Positions 1 through 5,351 of a DNA stretch of 5,955 nucleotides are shown in pieces (position 1 is the stretch's first letter; each line of letters opens with the position of its first letter). The stretch covers positions 1 to 5,955 of the forward strand of contig JALOPY010000309.1 in the NCBI GenBank assembly GCA_025453735.1, read 5' to 3'. The notes beneath the pieces were generated by a model, which saw only the letters and a list, made by a program, of their open reading frames with translations, ran no database searches and was not told the origin of the DNA. Position numbers and translations under genes: made by a program. Source of the DNA: a bacterium. Lineage in GTDB: Bacteria; Zhuqueibacterota; Zhuqueibacteria; Thermofontimicrobiales; Thermofontimicrobiaceae.

Positions 1-29
1 GAAATTTCAGTAGTGAGGTGATCACGGAA

Positions 30-62
30 ACTGATTCCATCGCTTGGAGCGATGGAATCAGT
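30..62. repeat. perfect palindrome (15-bp arms, 3-nt loop)
   Basis: The arm ACTGATTCCATCGCT (30-44) is followed by the loop TGG and then by its exact reverse complement (48-62). The hairpin would be strong, but no T-run follows it (the next bases are CGAATTCC), so it does not look like a standard intrinsic terminator for plus-strand transcription. It lies upstream of the regulator gene and may be a dispersed intergenic repeat or the end of the preceding transcription unit. The hairpin is seen directly; its role is unknown. Confidence 0.8.
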
Positions 63-112
63 CGAATTCCCGTACTGATTTGACCATGAAAAACCAAACC
101 TTAATGAGTATA

Positions 113-135
113 AAATCTAAATTCGTAAATCTAAA
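113..135. promoter_or_regulatory. short direct repeat upstream of regulator (possible operator)
   Basis: The nonamer AAATCTAAA occurs at 113-121 and again at 127-135, with starts 14 bp apart, just before the regulator's ribosome binding site. Small XRE-type regulators often bind repeated or palindromic sites in their own leader, so this could be an operator. The tract is AT-rich and similar words occur elsewhere in the window, so chance is a real alternative. No clean -35/-10 pair with 17-bp spacing was found here. Confidence 0.2.
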
Positions 136-144
136 ATCAAGAAC

Positions 145-153
145 AGGGAGGTG
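145..153 (+). promoter_or_regulatory. ribosome binding site deciding a TTG start
   Basis: AGGGAGGTG lies 5 nt before the TTG codon at 159. The GTG inside it (151-153) meets a stop after two codons, so TTG is the only sensible start for the regulator. Confidence 0.75.
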
Positions 154-158
154 TTACT

Positions 159-380
159 TTGAAATTGGGAAATAACATTCGGCGCTGCCGATTCGATAAG
201 GATGAGCTATCGCAAGAAGCATTGGCAGATGCAGTGGGGGTGACCCGGCAGACGATTCTCTCGATTGAGAAAGGGAAATTTGTGCCGTCAGCGCTGCTGG
301 CTTTGAAAATTGCAAGATTTTTCGGAAAGCCAGTTGAAGAGGTTTTTTATCTTGTTGAAAGTGAAGCGCCAGAGGGGTAG
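159..380 (+). CDS. small XRE/Cro-family helix-turn-helix regulator
   Basis: This 73-residue protein is essentially one Cro/C1-type DNA-binding domain and would act in the cytoplasm as a transcription factor. The helix-turn-helix spans about residues 17-38 (LSQEALADAVGVTRQTILSIEKG), with the recognition helix around VTRQTILSIEKG. The typical continuation PSALLALKIARFFGKPVEEVF follows. This layout matches the short stand-alone XRE regulators (YozG-like) often encoded next to a small membrane protein, and length and motif order are normal for that group. The start is TTG, supported by the ribosome binding site at 145-153. There is no separate sensor domain, so any signal would have to come from dimerisation or a partner. 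The membrane protein at 508 on the same strand is the likely partner or target, and autoregulation is plausible but not shown. Family assignment is firm; the target genes are unknown. Confidence 0.92.
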   Translation: MKLGNNIRRCRFDKDELSQEALADAVGVTRQTILSIEKGKFVPSALLALKIARFFGKPVEEVFYLVESEAPEG

Positions 381-401
381 CGGGATCGAAATTGAAACTG
401 G

Positions 402-450
402 CAGTCATCAGTCTTCAGTCATCAATTGGCAGTCGTCAGTTGGCAGTTTG
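402..450. repeat. heptanucleotide tandem repeat, seven units
   Basis: Seven consecutive 7-bp units read CAGTCAT, CAGTCTT, CAGTCAT, CAATTGG, CAGTCGT, CAGTTGG and CAGTTTG. All keep CA at positions 1-2 and T at position 4, and six of the seven begin CAGT. The array sits in the gap between the regulator and the membrane protein and does not overlap either coding region. It resembles the short tandemly repeated repetitive (STRR) heptamers described in cyanobacterial intergenic DNA, although the same unit need not imply the same origin. Function is unknown. Confidence 0.8.
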
Positions 451-495
451 AAGATTTGAGGAGTAACAGGCATAAAAGTTGAACTAATATATTTG

Positions 496-502
496 AAGGA
501 GG
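496..502 (+). promoter_or_regulatory. ribosome binding site deciding the membrane-protein start
   Basis: AAGGAGG is a near-perfect Shine-Dalgarno sequence 5 nt before ATG at 508. It shows that the in-frame TTG at 493, which would put this sequence inside the coding region, is not the start. Confidence 0.85.
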
Positions 503-507
503 AACAA

Positions 508-1002
508 ATGGAAACTCAATTTGAAAAAATTATCAAATTAATTTTAGTCGTTATCGTGGCGCTGGGTATTGTTTTATTTTTTCTGCTGCCTAAAACCAGG
601 CTGGCAAAAAAGTTCCGGATGAATGAGAAGCTGTTTATCATCACCAATATCATCGGCGTGATTTGCGGGATGGTGGGACTGGCAATGACTTTTATTTTCC
701 CTCAGTCTATCGTGGAATTGCATCTCTGGGAATTAATTATCGCGCCGTTTGCTTTGATCTATACGTATTGGCTGATGATCGTCAGGATCAGAAAGCGTTC
801 CGAAATTCTGGATGAGAAACAGGATTACAATATGACCAAAGCCGGAGCGATCACTATGGCAGTTTCGATTCCGGCGATGGTGATTATGTTCCAGCTTTAT
901 TACAACAAGATAGTTGATGGACCGATCTGGTTCCCGTACTATTTTTTTGTGACGCTGCTGCTATTTTCGGGAACCACTTTATTCCTATTTAAAAAAGAGT
1001 AG
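508..1002 (+). CDS. five-helix integral membrane protein, putative partner of the XRE regulator
   Basis: The protein has 164 residues counted from the ATG at 508. Hydrophobic segments at about residues 9-27, 42-64, 72-93, 111-131 and 140-161 predict five membrane-spanning helices with very short loops and no sizeable soluble domain. Basic clusters after helix 1 (KTRLAKKFR) and after helix 3 (RIRKRSE) suggest that those loops face the cytoplasm. The loop between helices 3 and 4 contains ILDEKQDYNMTKAG. It is loosely like the DERQ/DERE-then-KA pattern of small membrane proteins (for example DUF2178-like) often encoded beside XRE regulators; this resemblance is from memory and not a firm family call. 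The gene follows the regulator by 127 bp on the same strand and ends at a strong terminator. It has no recognisable catalytic motif and its function is unknown. It could sense membrane state and modulate the regulator, or simply be the regulator's target. Confidence 0.85.
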   Translation: METQFEKIIKLILVVIVALGIVLFFLLPKTRLAKKFRMNEKLFIITNIIGVICGMVGLAMTFIFPQSIVELHLWELIIAPFALIYTYWLMIVRIRKRSEILDEKQDYNMTKAGAITMAVSIPAMVIMFQLYYNKIVDGPIWFPYYFFVTLLLFSGTTLFLFKKE

Positions 1003-1023
1003 AACAAAATACTATTTTGTTCT
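1001..1023. repeat. perfect inverted repeat overlapping the stop codon
   Basis: AGAACAAAATA (1001-1011) and its exact reverse complement (1013-1023) are separated by one base. The left arm begins inside the TAG stop codon of the membrane protein. It could fold into an AT-rich hairpin just ahead of the stronger terminator at 1030-1070, or serve as a symmetric protein-binding site. It may act as an mRNA 3'-end stabiliser. Confidence 0.6.
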
Positions 1024-1029
1024 TCAGAT

Positions 1030-1070
1030 AAAAAAAACGCCCTGAGCAAATCCAGGGCGTTTTTTCTTTT
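1030..1070. terminator. strong bidirectional intrinsic terminator
   Basis: The stem CGCCCTG (1038-1044) pairs with CAGGGCG (1053-1059) around an 8-nt loop. It is extended by the A-run at 1030-1037 opposite the T-run at 1060-1065, and a further TTTT follows at 1067-1070. The U-tract lies on the correct side for both strands. It can therefore end the plus-strand membrane-protein transcript and also that of the convergent minus-strand gene at 1116-1388. Confidence 0.92.
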
Positions 1071-1115
1071 GAAACATGGTGCTAATATAAGGAGAGAGAA
1101 ATGAATAGTCTTCGA

Positions 1116-1388
1116 TTAATTGAGTTGTTCTTTCGTAATGACGATGAGTCTATCCCTGATCAGTTGCCAGATGATATGATTCACGTGCTGCTTATCGAGG
1201 GAGGATAATCGTTTTTTTCGATAGCTTTTGAAATCAAAATTGTGCTGCACGCAATCCTCCCGTGATGGAAAAATGCCATGAAACGCGGCTAATTTTTCCA
1301 CATCGGGAATTACTTCGCGCACTGGTTTGTACGGATTCGCTTCAAAAGCCTCGATGACGAGCTGTTTCAAAACCTTGTAGTCGATCAT
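1116..1388 (-). CDS. small protein of unknown function
   Basis: I do not recognise this 90-residue protein. It is charged and soluble-looking, with no signal peptide or membrane segment. The N-terminus (IDYKVLKQLVIEAFEAN) looks like an amphipathic helix. The middle (PYKPVREVIPDVEKLAAFHGIFPSRED) is turn-rich. The C-terminus (HVNHIIWQLIRDRLIVIT) resembles the last helix plus strand of a winged-helix fold, which is only an inference. I chose the ATG at 1388 because GAGGA lies 7 nt upstream. An in-frame ATG at 1454 would add 22 residues but has only a weak upstream purine stretch. Support for a real gene comes from the balanced amino-acid composition, the good ribosome binding site and the bidirectional terminator just past its stop. 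The competing plus-strand ORFs overlapping it look less protein-like. It could also be a fragment of a larger gene. Confidence 0.6.
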   Translation of the reverse strand: MIDYKVLKQLVIEAFEANPYKPVREVIPDVEKLAAFHGIFPSREDCVQHNFDFKSYRKKRLSSLDKQHVNHIIWQLIRDRLIVITKEQLN

Positions 1389-1395
1389 AGATGCA

Positions 1396-1400
1396 TCCTC
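1396..1400 (-). promoter_or_regulatory. ribosome binding site deciding the minus-strand start
   Basis: On the minus strand GAGGA is followed by a 7-nt spacer (TGCATCT) and ATG at 1388-1386. This favours the internal start over the upstream ATG at 1454. Confidence 0.55.
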
Positions 1401-1692
1401 AATTAGGTTAATTGAAAGCTGTGATTTATTGGGAATCGGTAAATTGACTATCATAGATTCAACTTTTCAACCTAACTTTATGCAAACAACATGCCAGTAT
1501 CTTCAATCGAATATTATAATATCGCAACACGACAGAAACCAGGTTAACAGGTTATTTTATCTTGAGAAAAAACGCCTGTCCAATTATGAAATGGCCTGGT
1601 GGAACTTTTTGATGAATCCATGAATTACAATTTTCAGATTTAAAATACGATTTAGGTAGGCAAAATTTGCGCAGTTATTTTGCTCTCGCTCT

Positions 1693-1726
1693 AAACCTCA
1701 GAGGTTTCTAAAAACCTCTGAGGTTT
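1693..1726. repeat. palindromic intergenic repeat A (15-bp arms)
   Basis: AAACCTCAGAGGTTT (1693-1707), a 4-nt loop CTAA, and the exact reverse complement (1712-1726) form a perfect hairpin. Each arm is itself nearly palindromic (AAACC...GGTTT), so alternative foldings are possible. One extra T and then ACACG follow, so it is a poor terminator on the plus strand. The symmetric AAACC/GGTTT design is typical of dispersed intergenic repeats. It shares its AAACC start and GGTTT end with the palindrome at 1757-1789. Confidence 0.85.
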
Positions 1727-1811
1727 TACACGTAAAAGCTAACTTACAGGTGGAAAATAAACCTGGTTTCTGCCAGAAACCAGGTTTATACACCCGTGAC
1801 TGAGGTTTTAC
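1718..1811. repeat. 12-bp direct repeat pair flanking the second palindrome
   Basis: CTGAGGTTTTAC occurs at 1718-1729 and again at 1800-1811. The first copy is the right end of palindrome A, and the second lies just beyond palindrome B. GTAAAAG at 1732-1738 and its reverse complement CTTTTAC at 1811-1817 also bracket palindrome B. The arrangement could be a duplicated remnant of repeat A, split by or adjoining repeat B. Confidence 0.6.
1757..1789. repeat. palindromic intergenic repeat B (16-bp arms)
   Basis: ATAAACCTGGTTTCTG (1757-1772) and its exact reverse complement (1774-1789) flank a single central C. The arms contain AAACC and GGTTT as in repeat A, but the inner sequence differs. No U-tract follows on the plus strand (ACACCC), so it is unlikely to be a simple plus-strand terminator. 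It lies about 110 bp upstream of the DUF2207-type gene. Confidence 0.85.
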
Positions 1812-1901
1812 TTTTACACAAAAAAATTGCTTGATTTAGTTTAGAATTTTAAGTATCTTAATTTCCAAAATTTTAAATCTTCATTTAACAGGGATCTGGT
1901 T

Positions 1902-3728
1902 ATGTACGGTCAACAAAGAATCATATTCTATCTCTGGCTGTTCGTAATTTTTTTCTTCACATTGAATTCTAATATAACTGCTTCTCCCCAAAAGTATTTC
2001 AACCTCGATGAAATTCAAATTGATGCAAAAATTGCATCGGATGGCAGTTTGCTGATCTCAGAACAGCGCAGCTATACATTTCGTGGTTCATTCACGTGGG
2101 CAGATTACAAGCTTCCATTGAAAAAGTTAGGAAGAGTCACTGATTTTTCGCTGTCTGAAGGCAGCATGACTTACGAGCCAATGCCGGGGGAAAATCCTGG
2201 CACCTATCAAATTCGTCAGACCAATGATGAGTTTTATGTGAAATGGCACTATCAGGCGCGGGATGAAACCAGGACGTTCCGACTTCAATACCGGGTGGAA
2301 AACGCGGTGAATGTTTACCAGGACGTTGCTGAATTCCATTACAAATTTGTCGGCGAGAATACAGAAACGAAAATTGGCAGTGTGGCAGTGACGATGACAC
2401 TGCCAGAACCTGCGGACACCAGTAAGGTGCGAGCCTGGGCACATGGTCCGCTCCATGGTCAGCTCGAATTCCGGGATGGAAAAATTCGCTTGTGGGTGAG
2501 CCCATTACCACAGCGAACCTTTTGGGAGGTGCGCATTATTTTCCCGAATGACTGGATTTCGGATTCGCAGATGCGCCAGGATCGATTCATGCGGGATCAG
2601 ATTATGAATGAGGAACGGTTGCTGGTGGAGCGTTCCAATGCTATGAGATTAGCGAATCAACGAAAAAGTGAGCTGCGCGAGCAATATAAAGATACCGCGT
2701 TTCAAGGAAGCTGGCTCATTGTCCTGGTTGGTTTATTGGTTTTTTGGTTTCTCTACAACCGTTATGGAAAGAGTCACCAGGTTCCGGTTTATGGCACGCT
2801 ATCTTCTGAAATTCCCGAAAATATGGCTCCTGCGGTAGCGAATTATGTCTATACGATCGGACAGCCAGGCGCTGGAGCGATGGTCGCAACGATGCTCGAT
2901 TTAGCACGCCGTGGTTTTTTAAAAATCGAGGAGCGGGAGATCGAAAATCGCTCGATCTTTGGCACATCGAAAAAAATAATCTATTCGTTAAAGCTGAACA
3001 ATAAAATATTTCAGGATAACAAAGATGAATTGCTCCCTCTTGAACGCGATATTATAGATTTTATTTTTGCCACGCTTGCCAGAGGAGCAGAAGAAATTCA
3101 GCTCGAGGAGCTAAAAAAATCAAGCAGCCAGGTTCAAAAATGGTTCAAAAATTGGAAAAAGATGATTGAAGACCAATGGGGCGAGCGCTCTTTTTATGAG
3201 AAATCGAGCATTCAAGGAGTTATCATTTCGGTCTTAATTTCAATTGCTATGATTGTTCTTGGAATTTTCATCGCGATCTATTTTGGTGTGTCGGGCGCGA
3301 TAGCCATTATCGCTGGTAGTTTGATGTTTTTGGTGTCGTTTGCCATCCTCACCTATACCAGGGAGGTAAAATTGTTGCGCGTGAAGCTGCTTGCGTTAAA
3401 AAAATACCTCCGGAATTTTCATGTCCAGCGCGATCCGGGAAATTGGCAATCGAACATCGAGCAGTTATTGGTTTACGCGGTGACATTAGGAGTTAGCTCC
3501 GCGATGATCAAAAAAATGCTAGCATCAATTCCGGAATGGCAGGGGGGAGCTTATTTTGCCTGGTATGGATCGACACTGGGACATGGATTACCATCCAATT
3601 TTTCCGGCGCAATCGCTTCCATGATTACCGCAACGAGCATGACTATGGGTTCTGCGGCAGGAGTCGGAGGGGGAGCTTCGGCTGCCGCCGGAGCTGGAGC
3701 AGGCGGCGCATCTGGCGGCGCGGGTTAG
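1902..3728 (+). CDS. DUF2207-family membrane protein with exported N-terminal domain
   Basis: This 608-residue protein matches the DUF2207 architecture. An N-terminal signal or anchor helix lies at about 8-24. A beta-rich extracytoplasmic domain follows at about 33-220, with the characteristic stretch IDAKIASDGSLLISEQRSYTF and the FTWADYKLPL region. A charged, probably coiled-coil linker spans 225-262 and a transmembrane helix 269-286. Next is a cytoplasmic part at about 300-435 that includes ENMAPAVANYVYTIGQPGAG and MLDLARRGFLKIEE, which has winged-helix character. Two more transmembrane helices lie at about 437-461 and 463-484. A conserved-type segment (WQSNIEQLLVYAVTLGVS) follows, and then a Gly/Ala-rich tail (586-608). 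The biochemical role of the family is unknown. Length is normal for the family. The start ATG is preceded by AGGGA with a 7-nt spacer. The tail is richer in Ala than the Gly/Ser/Phe/Trp tail I expect in this family. The next gene begins 52 bp downstream without a terminator, so the two may be co-transcribed. Confidence 0.88.
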   Translation: MYGQQRIIFYLWLFVIFFFTLNSNITASPQKYFNLDEIQIDAKIASDGSLLISEQRSYTFRGSFTWADYKLPLKKLGRVTDFSLSEGSMTYEPMPGENPGTYQIRQTNDEFYVKWHYQARDETRTFRLQYRVENAVNVYQDVAEFHYKFVGENTETKIGSVAVTMTLPEPADTSKVRAWAHGPLHGQLEFRDGKIRLWVSPLPQRTFWEVRIIFPNDWISDSQMRQDRFMRDQIMNEERLLVERSNAMRLANQRKSELREQYKDTAFQGSWLIVLVGLLVFWFLYNRYGKSHQVPVYGTLSSEIPENMAPAVANYVYTIGQPGAGAMVATMLDLARRGFLKIEEREIENRSIFGTSKKIIYSLKLNNKIFQDNKDELLPLERDIIDFIFATLARGAEEIQLEELKKSSSQVQKWFKNWKKMIEDQWGERSFYEKSSIQGVIISVLISIAMIVLGIFIAIYFGVSGAIAIIAGSLMFLVSFAILTYTREVKLLRVKLLALKKYLRNFHVQRDPGNWQSNIEQLLVYAVTLGVSSAMIKKMLASIPEWQGGAYFAWYGSTLGHGLPSNFSGAIASMITATSMTMGSAAGVGGGASAAAGAGAGGASGGAG

Positions 3729-3767
3729 GTGAAAATAAAATCTTTCAAAATTTAATTATTTCGAATC

Positions 3768-3773
3768 AAGGAG
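3768..3773 (+). promoter_or_regulatory. ribosome binding site for the reductase
   Basis: AAGGAG is followed by a 7-nt spacer before ATG at 3781. This favours ATG over the directly preceding in-frame TTG at 3778, which would add only one residue. Confidence 0.7.
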
Positions 3774-3780
3774 CAGATTG

Positions 3781-5080
3781 ATGGCACAACACAAGCAGGA
3801 AAGTCATAAAATTAACCGTCGAAAATTTTTCAAATTTGGCGGCGCGGCAATTGCGGGAGCGACGATCAATTTTCCATCCATCGGAAATATATTGCCACAG
3901 CAAACAGAAACCGAAACAGAAAAAATCAAAGCCTATCGGGTGCTGGGGCGAACCGGTTTTAAGGTTTCTGATATCGGAATGGGAACCAACCGGAGCATCG
4001 AGTCAAATATCATCCGCTACGCTTATGATAAGGGCGTCAATTATTTCGATAGCGCAGAAGGGTATGGCAATGGTCGATCGGAGCGAATGATCGGTGAAGC
4101 CTTGAAATTCATGGATCGGAAAAAAGTCTTCATCACGACTAAAATCCATATTAATGATAATGAAACTAAAGAAAGCATTATCGATCGCTGTTACAAATGC
4201 CTGGAGCGACTGCAAACCGAGTATGTCGATGCGTTTTTCATGCACGGACCTTTGTGGGTTTCCTCGCTGAATCACCAGGCTTATCACGAGGCGATTGCGC
4301 AATTGAAATCAGATGGCAAATTGAAGCATTCTGGCGTATCCTGCCACGGACCCCGGGGAAACGAAGGCGATAGCATGGAAAAAGTCCTGTGCGCCGCGGC
4401 AGAAGATGGCAGGTTTGACCTGATGCTATTGACCTACAGTTTCATGAATCACGAGCCGGGCGATAAAATTCTGGCAGCGTGTAAAAAAAATAATGTCGGA
4501 ACTACTGCCATGAAGACCGCGCCAGGCATTTTCAACGTGGAGCCAGTCGATCCTGAAAATCTCAGCGAAGATCAGCAAGAGTATGTGAAGCGCATGATGG
4601 AAAGAGGTTCTTCCAGAGAAGAAGCGATTGAGGGGAATCAAAACGAATGTTCAATTGCGAAAAACCAGCATTCACTGGGTATCCCAGAACCCGGATATGC
4701 ACACGACATGCGTTTCGTTTGTCGATTTTGATATGATCGATAACATCATTCCAATCTCTGGTGAAAAATTATCCCAGGTCGATCGGCAGTTCTTGAATGA
4801 ATTCAAGCTTGCTTTCAATGATCGATACTGCCGTCATGGCTGCAATCAATGTATCGCCGCATGTCCGCATCATTTGCCCGTCAGCACGATGATGCGCTAT
4901 GCGTATTATTATGTATGCCAGGGAAAAGAAAAAGATGCGATTCAAAAATATGCCCGCCTGAATGAATGGAACGGGTCCCACTGTTTTGGCTGTGATGCGC
5001 CCTGCCTGGAAAGCTGCCCTTATGGAGTGAATGTTCAGGCGAATTTAATTCAGGCGCATTCGCTATTGACTTTGGTTTAA
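3781..5080 (+). CDS. Tat-exported aldo/keto reductase with C-terminal 2x[4Fe-4S] domain, interrupted by a frameshift
   Basis: Read with one base skipped near 4632-4635, this encodes 432 residues. The N-terminus has a twin-arginine signal (NRRKFFKFGGAAIAGATI, about 12-29), predicting export of a folded, cofactor-bound enzyme. The aldo/keto reductase barrel starts at YRVLGRTGFKVSDIGMG. The catalytic tetrad is visible as D90 and Y95 (FDSAEGYGNGRSE), K121 (ITTKIH) and H155 (FFMHGP). The C-terminal module carries two cysteine clusters: C350-x3-C354-x2-C357-x3-C361-P, and C401-x2-C404-x3-C408-x3-C412-P. These suit two [4Fe-4S] centres for electron transfer. The substrate is unknown. The first frame continues to a stop at 4731. 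The correct C-terminus is in the frame of the ORF 4628-5080, joined at residues about 284/285. If the extra base is real, the product lacks both clusters. A sequencing or assembly error is the simplest explanation. The gene follows the DUF2207-type gene closely and may share its transcript. Confidence 0.88.
4630..4636 (+). other. frameshift site in the aldo/keto reductase (GGGG run)
   Basis: The upstream frame reads GAG GGG AAT (E-G-N) into an unrelated 32-residue tail. Removing one G gives GAG GGA ATC AAA, reading E-G-I-K-T-N and continuing straight into VQLRKTSIHWVSQNPDMHT, which is the expected reductase sequence. A single extra G at 4632-4635 is therefore enough to explain the break. A deletion of a non-multiple of three bases here is also possible, because I would expect a somewhat longer segment between REEAIE and GIKTN in relatives. 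Confidence 0.75.
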
Positions 5081-5351
5081 TGAACATAGCTTCGCAAATC
5101 GAAGATGCGCCGTCTTTTTGGAGTACTGATTAATGAAGCAATTTCTCTACAATGAGAAGTGGAGGACGCGGAGTTTAATAACCGCCAAATAATATTTCCA
5201 AAAATTTCTTCGTGAAACTCTGTTAACTCAGTTACTCATTGTAAGGCTTTTTTGCAGTAATTTTTACATAGACTTTTAAATTCCGATACACTAAAATAGA
5301 AAACCGGGTCCATTCTAAAGAGTTTGAAAATCAAAAATCAGGGTGCAGATT
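5081..5351. other. AT-rich intergenic region
   Basis: I see no protein-like reading frame, RNA gene or strong terminator here. A weak hairpin (CTTCG at 5090-5094, CGAAG at 5100-5104) lies ten bases before TTTTT at 5115-5119, too far for a standard intrinsic terminator. A near direct repeat, GTTAACTCA then GTTACTCA, lies at 5222-5238. TTGCAG (5252-5257) and TTTTAA (5275-5280) are 17 bp apart and could be a poor promoter for the next gene, at low confidence. Confidence 0.4.

Noticed and set aside
80..116. TTGACC (80-85) with TATAAA (109-114) as a promoter for the regulator
   Set aside because: The spacer is 23 bp, too long for a standard sigma-70-type promoter, and no better -10 box lies 16-18 bp away.
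154..408. Minus-strand 84-residue ORF opposite the regulator
   Set aside because: It is an antisense shadow of the clear helix-turn-helix gene, with no ribosome binding site or domain pattern.
402..450. CRISPR array
   Set aside because: The units are contiguous 7-bp repeats with no spacers, so this is a microsatellite-like array.
1101..1208. Plus-strand 35-codon ORF starting ATG 1101 behind AAGGAGAGAGAA
   Set aside because: The ribosome-binding-like sequence is good, but the ORF is short, lies just after a strong terminator, and is antisense to a longer, more protein-like frame. It would be reconsidered if a transcript were found.
1429..1623. Plus-strand 64-residue ORF
   Set aside because: It overlaps the 5' side of the minus-strand gene region, lacks a convincing ribosome binding site, and its residue mix shows no domain pattern.
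2127..2511. Two minus-strand ORFs inside the DUF2207-type gene
   Set aside because: They are antisense shadows rich in His, Pro, Cys and Arg, with no family resemblance; the plus-strand frame is clearly the coding one.
3536..3781. Plus-strand 81-residue ORF in another frame over the 3' end of the DUF2207-type gene
   Set aside because: It is an Arg/Gly-rich shadow of the Gly/Ala tail-coding sequence.
4003..4302. Minus-strand ORF inside the reductase gene
   Set aside because: It is an antisense shadow of the catalytic barrel region, whose plus-strand frame has the full active-site tetrad.
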